Source: Fulvivirga aurantia
GTDB taxonomy: Bacteria > Bacteroidota > Bacteroidia > Cytophagales > Cyclobacteriaceae
Reading direction: 5' to 3'
DNA length: 11,847 nucleotides
Assembly (NCBI RefSeq): GCF_009711475.1
Contig: NZ_SMMD01000856.1
Location: 1 to 11,847 of the forward strand
Made by a program: the position numbers and the translations under genes
In this document: piece after piece, positions 1-6,587 of the stretch
Numbering within the stretch: position 1 is the stretch's first letter
Layout of the letters: every line of letters starts with the position of its first letter
The notes under the pieces: model-generated
Databases searched by the model: none
Told to the model about the DNA's origin: nothing
Seen by the model: only the letters and a program-made list of their open reading frames with translations

Positions 1-1386
1 GCACTACACGTAAGGTATGCTGATGAGGCGGTTTGTATTGGCCCACCGGCCTCTACAGAATCTTACCTGCGTATTGATAAAATCATTGATGTCTGTAAAA
101 AATTAGATGTTGATGCCATACACCCGGGTTACGGATTCCTTTCAGAGAATTCTGAATTTGCCAAAACCGTAACTGAAAACGGGATTATATTTATCGGCCC
201 TTCTCCTGAAGCTATAAGCGTAATGGGAAGTAAGCTTGCCGCTAAAGCAGCTGTTGGCAAGTATGATGTGCCATTGGTTCCGGGTACTGAGGAAGCCATA
301 ACAGATATACCTGCGGCTAAGAAAATAGCTAAAGAAATTGGTTATCCAATATTAATAAAGGCTTCTGCCGGTGGTGGTGGTAAAGGTATGCGAATTGTAG
401 AGCAGGAAGCTGATTTTGAAGAGCAGATGGACCGTGCTGTAAGTGAGGCTAAGTCTGCTTTTGGTGATGGAGCTGTATTTATAGAAAAGTTTATCGGCTC
501 ACCTAAGCACATCGAATTTCAGATACTTGGTGATCAACATGGCAATATTGTTCACTTATTTGACCGTGAGTGTTCGGTACAAAGAAGACACCAAAAAGTA
601 ATCGAGGAAGCACCATCAGCTGTACTTACTGAGGAGAAGAGAAAAGCTATGGGTGAAGCGGCCATTGGTGTGGCGAAAGCCTGTAATTATTATGGAGCAG
701 GTACGGTAGAATTTATTGTAGATGAGAAACTCAATTTCTACTTTTTAGAAATGAATACACGTCTGCAGGTAGAGCATCCTGTAACAGAAGAAATAACCGG
801 TGTTGACCTTGTTAAAGAACAAATTAGAATTGCTGAAGGGGAAGCTTTAGGATATACTCAGGAAGAGCTTTCATTTACCGGTCATGCGATCGAATTAAGA
901 GTGTATGCTGAAGACCCGGCCAATAACTTCCTGCCAGATATCGGTACCTTAAAGACTTACAACAGACCTCAAGGACCGGGCGTCCGTGTAGATGATGGTT
1001 TCGAACAAGGCATGGATATTCCGATACATTATGACCCGATGATAGCCAAACTGGTAACATTTGCTGATACCAGAGAGTTAGCTATCAAGAGGATGCTAAG
1101 AGCTATTGAAGAGTACGACATCTCTGGTATTGAAACTACTATGGGCTTTGGTAAATTCGTATTTAATCACGAGGCATTCATCTCAGGAAAGTTTGATACT
1201 AAATTCGTTGACAAATACTTCGAACCTTCAGTGCTGGAGGGCGAAAACAAAAAAGAAGAATTAGAAATAGCAGGTGTTTTATCTGCGATGATGGTTAAAG
1301 AAAGTAAAAAGGCTAATGAACAAGGTGCTCAACAAGTGAAGTCTGGTACGAGCAACTGGAGAAAAAGAGCCTGGAGAAATAGCTAA
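1..1386 (+). CDS. accC: Biotin carboxylase subunit of acetyl-/acyl-CoA carboxylase (5' partial)
   Basis: ATP-grasp enzyme that carboxylates the biotin of the carrier protein using bicarbonate and ATP, the first half-reaction of malonyl-CoA (or another acyl-CoA carboxylation product) synthesis in the cytoplasm. The frame is open from base 1, so the gene starts upstream; comparison with E. coli AccC suggests that about 38 N-terminal residues are missing. Visible in window numbering: the HPGYGFLSEN motif near residues 41-50, the ATP-binding glycine loop GGGGKGM at 124-130, and the active-site segment EMNTRLQVEHPVTE with E250, N252 and R254, followed by R300 in HAIELRVYAEDP. All key residues are present. 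About 50 residues follow the standard end of AccC and finish in a basic SNWRKRAWRNS tail, giving roughly 500 residues in total against 449 in E. coli. Longer forms like this are common in Bacteroidota (family knowledge). It is followed after 2 nt by the DUF1015 gene. A propionyl- or methylcrotonyl-CoA carboxylase subunit cannot be excluded without the upstream partner genes. Confidence 0.93.
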   Translation, partial: ALHVRYADEAVCIGPPASTESYLRIDKIIDVCKKLDVDAIHPGYGFLSENSEFAKTVTENGIIFIGPSPEAISVMGSKLAAKAAVGKYDVPLVPGTEEAITDIPAAKKIAKEIGYPILIKASAGGGGKGMRIVEQEADFEEQMDRAVSEAKSAFGDGAVFIEKFIGSPKHIEFQILGDQHGNIVHLFDRECSVQRRHQKVIEEAPSAVLTEEKRKAMGEAAIGVAKACNYYGAGTVEFIVDEKLNFYFLEMNTRLQVEHPVTEEITGVDLVKEQIRIAEGEALGYTQEELSFTGHAIELRVYAEDPANNFLPDIGTLKTYNRPQGPGVRVDDGFEQGMDIPIHYDPMIAKLVTFADTRELAIKRMLRAIEEYDISGIETTMGFGKFVFNHEAFISGKFDTKFVDKYFEPSVLEGENKKEELEIAGVLSAMMVKESKKANEQGAQQVKSGTSNWRKRAWRNS

Positions 1387-1388
1387 AT

Positions 1389-2696
1389 ATGGCTGAAATT
1401 AGACCTCTAAGGGCGTGGCGGTACGATAAAAGTTTGACCAATGATATTGAATCGTTAACCTCACCCCTATTTGATGTTGTATCTAGAAAGCAACGTGAAA
1501 AATTATATCAAAACGAGCTAAATAGTATTCATCTCTCTGTGCCCAGGGGTAATAATGCCTTTGAAGGTGCAAGAGAGTTACTTGACAAGTGGAAGCGCGA
1601 AGGCACTATCAAGCAAGATGCTTTACCGGGGATCTATGTTTATTATCAATATTTCTCTTTAGCAGGAAGCACTAAAACCTATTGTAGAAAGGGGTTTATT
1701 TGTAATATAAGAGCGTACGATTGGGATGATGAAGATAGCATGATCCTAAGACATGAGAACACAATACCTCAGTCGGTAAATGATCGTGTCGAAGTGCTGG
1801 AAAAGACTTTACTTAATGTGAGTCCTACTCATGGCCTCTACACCGATCCAAACTTCGAGCTCGAGAAGTACATGGATGAGAGTATGAGAAACCCAATCTA
1901 TGAAACTGAGGACTACCAAGGGGTTAAAGATGTACTTAGCGTTATTCATGATGCCGAAACGATTAAAAAGTTTTTAAAGCTAATAGAAGATAAAAAGATC
2001 ATATTAGCTGACGGACATCATCGCTATGAAGGGTCTTTGATGCATCGCAAAACTCAAACAGCTGCTAATCCCAACCATACAGGTAATGAAGGGTACAACT
2101 ATCACCTCATGTTTCTCACAAATACTGAGGCGGATGACCTAAGAATTCTTCCTACGCATAGAGTTATTGAAAATTTACCTGATTTTGATGAAAATGAGGT
2201 AATGAAGAAGTTGGAAGAAGACTTTATCATTAAACCTGTTGAAGAGGCGCATACGATCAATGAGATAATTTTGGGTAAGCAATGGGCCTTTGGGGTTTTG
2301 TTTAACGATCGTGCATATAAAATCAGGCTTAAGCCGGAGAAGATTGATACTTTGGAGTGGAACTTTCCTGATGTAATCAAAAAATTAGATCTTACAGTCA
2401 TGCACTATTTTGTGATAGAAAAAGTGCTGGGGATTAAAGGAAAAGACCAACGTAAATCAGAGAACATTAGGTTTGATCGGAGCTTTGGTGATTGCCTGGC
2501 TAGAGTGATAAAAAAAGAAGCTCAAATGGCATTAATCACCAACGACATCTCCATGGAGGACGTAAAGCGTGTGTGTCACAGTGGTTATACCATGCCTCAG
2601 AAATCGACCTATTTCTATCCAAAAGTAATTTGTGGATTCTTATTTAGCTCAATTAAAGAAGATGAATTTAAGCTTCCCCCTTATTCTTGCTTCTAA
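1389..2696 (+). CDS. DUF1015 family protein, function unknown
   Basis: A 435-residue soluble protein with no signal peptide or membrane segment. It is recognised as DUF1015 by three features: an N-terminal IRPLRAWRYD segment; the central signature ADGHHRYE at residues 207-214, with a His-His-Arg-Tyr-Glu core that looks like a catalytic or ligand-binding site; and a C-terminal motif MPQKSTYFYPK shortly before the end. The length is close to that usual for the family. No biochemical function has been established to my knowledge, so none is assigned. The ATG lies 2 nt after the accC stop, with a GGAGA about 11 nt upstream, so co-transcription and probably translational coupling with accC are likely. 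Its last 35 nt overlap the maf gene in another frame. The final residues after SSIKEDEF are probably not constrained by function, because they also encode the start of Maf. Confidence 0.88.
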   Translation: MAEIRPLRAWRYDKSLTNDIESLTSPLFDVVSRKQREKLYQNELNSIHLSVPRGNNAFEGARELLDKWKREGTIKQDALPGIYVYYQYFSLAGSTKTYCRKGFICNIRAYDWDDEDSMILRHENTIPQSVNDRVEVLEKTLLNVSPTHGLYTDPNFELEKYMDESMRNPIYETEDYQGVKDVLSVIHDAETIKKFLKLIEDKKIILADGHHRYEGSLMHRKTQTAANPNHTGNEGYNYHLMFLTNTEADDLRILPTHRVIENLPDFDENEVMKKLEEDFIIKPVEEAHTINEIILGKQWAFGVLFNDRAYKIRLKPEKIDTLEWNFPDVIKKLDLTVMHYFVIEKVLGIKGKDQRKSENIRFDRSFGDCLARVIKKEAQMALITNDISMEDVKRVCHSGYTMPQKSTYFYPKVICGFLFSSIKEDEFKLPPYSCF

Positions 2697-3228
2697 ATCA
2701 CCGAGGCGCCAGGCTCTTCTAAAGGAGGCTGGTTTTCAGTTTGAGGTAGTTACTAAAGACGTTGATGAGTCTTACCCTGATGACCTGGAACCTCTTGAGG
2801 TGGCTAAATACATAGCCGAAAAGAAAGCGCAGGCTTTTAATGAAGATATTAATTCAAAAATTGTGATTACGGCCGACACGGTTGTTTTGAAAGGCAATAC
2901 AATTTTAGGTAAGCCACAGAGTAAAGAAGAGGCATTTAACATGCTCAGATCGCTCTCAAACACGACCCATCAGGTAATCACGGGGGTTAGTCTTTTTAGT
3001 AGTGAAAAGCAGACTTCTTTTGACGATTGTACTGATGTGACTTTTAAAACTCTCTCTGACGAAGAAATAAAATACTACATAGAGAAATACGAACCATACG
3101 ATAAGGCAGGTGCCTACGGCATACAAGAGTGGATTGGCATGATAGGGATTACAGAAATCAAAGGCTCTTATTTTAACGTGGTAGGGTTACCAATTGAGAA
3201 ATTGTATAGACAACTGCAAACCTTTTAA
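2662..3228 (+). CDS. maf: Maf-family nucleoside triphosphate pyrophosphatase (YhdE type, dTTP/UTP)
   Basis: Cytoplasmic house-cleaning enzyme that hydrolyses non-canonical or excess nucleoside triphosphates to monophosphates. It is 188 residues long from this start, normal for the family. Visible are the Maf signature ASKSPRR at residues 10-16, the DVDES segment at 33-37, the catalytic Asp72 in TADTVV, GKP at 83-85, and YDKAGAYGIQ at 146-155. The last motif is typical of the YhdE subfamily (dTTP/UTP pyrophosphatases) rather than YceF; the substrate call is by family only. The ATG at 2662 is preferred to the in-frame upstream ATG at 2632, because Maf proteins begin only a few residues before the SxSPRR motif and AAAGAAG precedes this ATG. 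It overlaps the 3' end of the DUF1015 gene by 35 nt and ends 8 nt from the convergent glycosyltransferase gene. Confidence 0.93.
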   Translation: MNLSFPLILASKSPRRQALLKEAGFQFEVVTKDVDESYPDDLEPLEVAKYIAEKKAQAFNEDINSKIVITADTVVLKGNTILGKPQSKEEAFNMLRSLSNTTHQVITGVSLFSSEKQTSFDDCTDVTFKTLSDEEIKYYIEKYEPYDKAGAYGIQEWIGMIGITEIKGSYFNVVGLPIEKLYRQLQTF

Positions 3229-3236
3229 GCTTAGCT

Positions 3237-4217
3237 TTATTTCATATCAAAATGTAAAAATTTAGTTTCTCCTTGGGGGTAAGTCGGTGCTTTGTCATTC
3301 AATGTTTTACCATCCAAAATCACTTCATACAATTTTAGAAACTTATCTGCCATTTGGCTCACAGTGAAACAGTCCATTACTCTTTCATGAATTTGCTTAT
3401 GGTTGTAATCAGACCGATTTTTAACAGCTTCAGCCAGATCACTCACATTATTGGCTATAACACCTGACTCATTATTTACGATTTCCGGCAGAGACCCGTA
3501 TGACGTACTAAATACGGGATTACCGAAATACATACTCTCAGTAATCGCAATACCGAAAGGCTCATGCCACACTACAGGAAAAATAAGCCCTGTGGAGTCA
3601 TTTAATATCTTATTTTTGGCATCACCACCGATCATCCCGTGAAAGTGAATTCTAGGGTCCAGCGTTAATCTGAATCCCATGTGAAGATTAAGCCTGGTAC
3701 CACCTAATACGTGCATATGGGATTTACTTTTTTGTGCAATCTTTATAGCACCCTTTATATTTTTTACTCTCCAGGCTGCTTTAGCTAAAAAGTGAACATA
3801 GTTTCTCTTCTTTTTAAAATCAGGAGTGCCATAGTCTTCAGGGTCGAGTCCATTGTAGACGTAACATTGTGCACTATGCCTTTCTGCATGCTTTTTTGAA
3901 ACAAAAACAGTGTTTATATCATGGAATTCATCTTTGGTATTTGACTCCATGTGAATTAGATAAGGTTTTTTTACTTCAGATTTGATAGGGATATATGAAT
4001 GTACTACATCTACCGATTCAGGAATCTGTTCACTAATATCTCGTTCTTTGTCGTAAAACTTTACGTCAGCAAAATGGCAAGTACTACCCTCACCTACTAA
4101 ATAAGTTACTTTATGACCTTTATTTACAAGCTCTTTACCAAGCCACCAAACGATTCTCTGTATACCTCCATATTTAGCTACCGGTATAATCTTATCGAAA
4201 ACAATGCAAATGTGCAT
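3237..4217 (-). CDS. Glycosyltransferase family 4 (GT-B fold)
   Basis: A 326-residue protein predicted to transfer a sugar from an activated nucleotide donor to a growing surface glycan at the cytoplasmic side of the inner membrane. The N-terminus begins with a Rossmann strand (MHICIVFD) followed by a glycine-containing loop and the GGIQRIVWWLGKEL helix, typical of GT4 acceptor domains. The C-terminal nucleotide-sugar domain has the retaining-GT4 EX7E motif, Glu219 and Glu227 in HEPFGIAITES, followed by GNPVFSTSYGSLPEIV. It is a little short for the family (often 350-400), but both domains are recognisable. It is the last gene of a four-gene minus-strand operon and starts 2 nt after the stop of the methyltransferase-like gene. 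Donor and acceptor cannot be read from sequence. A convergent gene (maf) ends 8 nt downstream, with no good terminator between. Confidence 0.88.
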   Translation of the reverse strand: MHICIVFDKIIPVAKYGGIQRIVWWLGKELVNKGHKVTYLVGEGSTCHFADVKFYDKERDISEQIPESVDVVHSYIPIKSEVKKPYLIHMESNTKDEFHDINTVFVSKKHAERHSAQCYVYNGLDPEDYGTPDFKKKRNYVHFLAKAAWRVKNIKGAIKIAQKSKSHMHVLGGTRLNLHMGFRLTLDPRIHFHGMIGGDAKNKILNDSTGLIFPVVWHEPFGIAITESMYFGNPVFSTSYGSLPEIVNNESGVIANNVSDLAEAVKNRSDYNHKQIHERVMDCFTVSQMADKFLKLYEVILDGKTLNDKAPTYPQGETKFLHFDMK

Positions 4218-4219
4218 CC

Positions 4220-4912
4220 TTAAAATGGTTTAAAGATTTTTGCAAACACATCGTGTCGCTTCCACACTCTTTTATGCTTATCTACATTGATGAAATTATC
4301 GATAGGTATTGTTTTGCTGGCCAACCAGACGCCACCATATTTTTTATGATGATCGTCAAACAAAACCTGGTGTTTATATAATTCAAAATGGTCATAATAG
4401 TGTGTGCGATTTGCATCATGAAGCACTACAAGGCCATCATCATTTATGAGCTCAAAAGCTTTTTTTACACAGTCTTTACGTGCTCTGCCATCGATAAAAA
4501 TAAAATCAAATTTACCCTCTGGGTATTCAATGTAGCTTTTGAAATCATCATATGCTCCATCCTTTTTTGGGTCGGTGTACGGTTCTTGATCTGCCGGCAT
4601 ATTCACTACCTCTACCCGTGAGTTCTGGTTAGACTTATCTACAATCTCAAACCATTCTGTATTATGCTCTAAAGCCAGCCAGCTTGAGTCTTTATCGAGG
4701 AGATGCGGGAAGTATACCGTACTAAAGCCGGAACCCCATTCTAAACAGCGTTTGGGGTTTAAATTTTTTAAGGCCTCTGAAAGCAAATCAATTTCTTTGC
4801 TGTACATCCAGGGTAGCTTTTTCTTGCTACCCATCTTTCTATTAATTCTTGTTTTGAGATCACTCAATAATTGATTAGAGAAAGAAACTGGTCCATCAAA
4901 ATTTAAACTCAT
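4220..4912 (-). CDS. Class I SAM-dependent methyltransferase-like protein in glycan operon
   Basis: A 230-residue cytoplasmic protein with a Rossmann methyltransferase core. Motif I is LEWGSGFST at residues 57-65, a variant of the ExGxGxG SAM-binding loop. An acidic residue (Glu82 in LALEHN) ends the presumed second strand and would contact the SAM ribose. Motif IV-like KFDFIFIDGRAR lies at 134-145, followed by a later strand LVVLHDANR at 161-169. This arrangement resembles the Methyltransf_24 and FkbM-neighbour types often found among glycan genes. The position between glycosyltransferases suggests that it modifies a sugar or the glycan terminus, but substrate and even catalytic activity are inferred. 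Its ATG overlaps the TGA of the upstream GT2 gene (ATGA, 4909-4912), so translation is probably coupled. Confidence 0.75.
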   Translation of the reverse strand: MSLNFDGPVSFSNQLLSDLKTRINRKMGSKKKLPWMYSKEIDLLSEALKNLNPKRCLEWGSGFSTVYFPHLLDKDSSWLALEHNTEWFEIVDKSNQNSRVEVVNMPADQEPYTDPKKDGAYDDFKSYIEYPEGKFDFIFIDGRARKDCVKKAFELINDDGLVVLHDANRTHYYDHFELYKHQVLFDDHHKKYGGVWLASKTIPIDNFINVDKHKRVWKRHDVFAKIFKPF

Positions 4913-5730
4913 AATTTATTAATTCCGTGTGGGGTTTTAATGACATTCTTTGTTCTTGTGTGCTTTCTTATAGCTTTATTCTTATTCATAGATTCAGGAG
5001 TTTTATATCCCCTTTTGTGATCTAAATGCACACAAATTGCACTGTATCTTATCTGTTTGGATTTTATACCATAGTTAAAAAGCCTTTCACCTAGCTCCCT
5101 ATCCTGGCCGCCATATTGCATTTCTTCATTGAAGCCATTAATGTAGACCAAATCTTCTTTCCAACCAGAGGCATTGTGACCATTCCATGTGGCTTTGGTT
5201 GGTGTGACATTGTTAAGAAATGTTTCTTTAAAACCAGAGGCAGTAAGCTTCATGGTTTTATATGTTTTCTCCAAACCATTATTATATAACCACTCTTTGT
5301 CAAATACCTTTTGAGAAATGATATCTTCTTTGCTTACTAATTTACTAGTTGACATGGGGAGCTTGAAATATCCACCGGATAGAAAGTAGCCCTTTTCGGC
5401 TTTATCTACATGGACTTTGACAAAGTCTTTTCTTGGAATGCAGTCACCATCTGAAAATATTAAATATTCTGTTGACGTGGCTACAATAGCTTTATTAAGA
5501 ATTTGAGATTTTTGAAAGCCTCTGTCCTCATGCCAGACATGCACAATATCCAAATCTGTGCTGTTGGCAAATTGATCTAATAATTCCTTAGTTTCTGGTC
5601 CGGAACCGTCATCTGCAATGACTAACTCAAAGTTTTTGTACTCTTGATGGGTATATCCCCACAGTACTTTCTCCAGCCAGTCAGTTTTATTATAGGTCGA
5701 TATGATTACGCTAACTTTCAAATCCTTCAA
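4909..5730 (-). CDS. Glycosyltransferase family 2 with galactosyltransferase-like C-terminal domain
   Basis: A 273-residue GT-A enzyme. The N-terminal half shows the GT2 fold: VSVIISTYNK at residues 6-15, the donor-binding IADDGS at 38-43, and the metal-binding DxD as SDGDC, with Asp94 and Asp96. The C-terminal half has GFNEEMQYGGQDRELGERL at 199-217, the Glyco_transf_7C-type ED/QDxE segment that in chondroitin-polymerase-like and beta-galactosyltransferase enzymes carries the catalytic acid. There are no membrane segments. The start codon is TTG at 5730: no ATG or GTG lies upstream of the conserved first strand, and a clear AGAGGAA sits 6 nt upstream, overlapping the end of the preceding gene, whose stop is 3 nt away. 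It is likely to be an inverting sugar transferase for an LPS, O-glycan or exopolysaccharide; the exact linkage is unknown. Confidence 0.87.
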   Translation of the reverse strand: MKDLKVSVIISTYNKTDWLEKVLWGYTHQEYKNFELVIADDGSGPETKELLDQFANSTDLDIVHVWHEDRGFQKSQILNKAIVATSTEYLIFSDGDCIPRKDFVKVHVDKAEKGYFLSGGYFKLPMSTSKLVSKEDIISQKVFDKEWLYNNGLEKTYKTMKLTASGFKETFLNNVTPTKATWNGHNASGWKEDLVYINGFNEEMQYGGQDRELGERLFNYGIKSKQIRYSAICVHLDHKRGYKTPESMNKNKAIRKHTRTKNVIKTPHGINKL

Positions 5731-5733
5731 CTG

Positions 5734-6510
5734 TTATTCCTCTTTTTTTGTGCGTTGCATTTCCCAAATATTCACATATTTAAGAAAATTTAAGTAGGCA
5801 GACATAAAACTAAAGATAAACCCGTAATACCCGTCCAAAAAGCCGAGATTAAAAAAGTATTTCCTGCTGAATTTGAACATAGGATTGATCAGCACATGAA
5901 AAAGAAAGTTTACCTGTTTACCTTTCTTGTATTTTGCCTGAGCAGCAATTATTGAAAACTTTCTTATCTGATCAAGGTGCTCATTTACATCTGCGTAGGC
6001 ATAGTGCAATAGATCCCCCTTCAATTTCACCACTTTGGATCCATTATCTAAAATCACCTTATCGTGAGGGTTTGTGCCACCCCACCCACCTTTGTTGCGA
6101 TTCCATAATCTTAATTTCCTATCAGGATACCATGAGTATTTTAGCCATTTGCCACAGTAATTGTTAAATCTGTTGAAAACATAACCGTCAGCAATACATT
6201 CCTGCTTAACCTTCAATACTGATTCTCGCATTTTATCCGAAACTCTTTCGTCAGCATCGAGAGAAAGTATCAAATCATGCTTAGCCTGCTTCATGGCAAA
6301 GTTCTTTTGCTCGATGTGACCTTCAAAAGTATTTTCAATAAATGTAACACCCAGACTTTGGCTAATTTCTTTTGTCTGGTCTGTACTGTATGAATCGACA
6401 ACTAGAATTTCATCAACTACGGGCTGCATAGATTTAATGCAAGCTTCAATATGCCTCTCTTCATTGTAGGTAATGATTACCCCAGATATTTTAACAGCTG
6501 TATTACTCAA
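5734..6510 (-). CDS. Glycosyltransferase family 2, WaaE/KdtX-like (LPS core type)
   Basis: A 258-residue GT2 enzyme resembling the LPS inner-core beta-1,4-glucosyltransferase family (WaaE/KdtX). The N-terminus has SGVIITYNEERHI at residues 9-21, then VVDSYSTD at 37-44 and the metal-binding SLDADER with Asp85 and Asp87 at 83-89. A NPHDKV segment and tryptophan-rich KLRLWNRNKGGWGG precede a hydrophobic, aromatic C-terminal stretch (about 199-250) that could anchor it peripherally to the inner membrane. The first codon is TTG at 6510. No in-frame ATG exists upstream before a stop, and starting at the next Met (residue 28) would remove the conserved first strand. No clear Shine-Dalgarno is seen. 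It is the first gene of the four-gene glycan operon, 24 nt after the T-tract of the upstream operon's terminator. The sugar donor is unknown. Confidence 0.88.
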   Translation of the reverse strand: MSNTAVKISGVIITYNEERHIEACIKSMQPVVDEILVVDSYSTDQTKEISQSLGVTFIENTFEGHIEQKNFAMKQAKHDLILSLDADERVSDKMRESVLKVKQECIADGYVFNRFNNYCGKWLKYSWYPDRKLRLWNRNKGGWGGTNPHDKVILDNGSKVVKLKGDLLHYAYADVNEHLDQIRKFSIIAAQAKYKKGKQVNFLFHVLINPMFKFSRKYFFNLGFLDGYYGFIFSFMSAYLNFLKYVNIWEMQRTKKEE

Positions 6511-6534
6511 ATTGGGTAGTAATTGGATATAAAT

Positions 6535-6566
6535 AAAAAATGCCCTTACAAATATAAGGGCATTTT
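6535..6566 (-). terminator. Intrinsic terminator of the sdaAB-tolC-adaptor operon
   Basis: Read on the minus strand, TGCCCTTA (6562-6555) pairs with TAAGGGCA (6548-6541) across the six-base loop TATTTG. The stem extends by four A-T pairs and is followed by a run of six Ts (6540-6535). It begins about 20 nt past the adaptor stop codon and precedes the glycan operon, so it should end the efflux transcript. It is symmetric enough to work on the plus strand as well, but no plus-strand gene ends there. Confidence 0.87.
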
Positions 6567-6578
6567 CTTATGGATTAG
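6549..6578 (-). promoter_or_regulatory. Candidate Bacteroidota-type promoter for the glycan operon
   Basis: On the minus strand TATATTTG (6556-6549) matches the Bacteroidota -7 consensus TAnnTTTG perfectly, and TTC lies 21 nt upstream in place of the -33 TTG. The predicted transcript would start near 6542, giving a leader of about 30 nt before the TTG start codon of the first glycosyltransferase. The box lies inside the loop and stem of the upstream terminator. The call rests on consensus matching only, and the -33 element is imperfect. Confidence 0.35.
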
Positions 6579-6587
6579 AATGATAGA

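Noticed and set aside
2632..2661. Upstream ATG at 2632 as the Maf start.
   Set aside because: It would add ten residues not seen in Maf proteins, lengthen the overlap with the DUF1015 gene, and lacks a better ribosome site than the ATG at 2662.
3227..3238. Small AAGC-TTA-GCTT hairpin between the convergent maf and GT4 genes as a possible terminator.
   Set aside because: The stem is only four pairs with a three-base loop and has no proper T-tract on either strand.
4388..4621. Plus-strand open frame of 77 codons inside the methyltransferase-like gene.
   Set aside because: It lies wholly antisense to a well-supported gene, has low-complexity Ile/Cys-rich composition and no recognisable motif. 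The other short antisense frames (for example 875-1060, 2102-2401, 5934-6167, 7371-7583, 11233-11436) were rejected on the same grounds.
6506..6517. The 12-mer CTCAAATTGGGT here recurs at 10107-10118, both near the 5' ends of minus-strand operons, suggesting a shared operator.
   Set aside because: A 12-base match is expected by chance several times in about 12 kb of AT-rich sequence. The copies lie at different distances from the genes (one spans a start codon) and have no shared palindrome.
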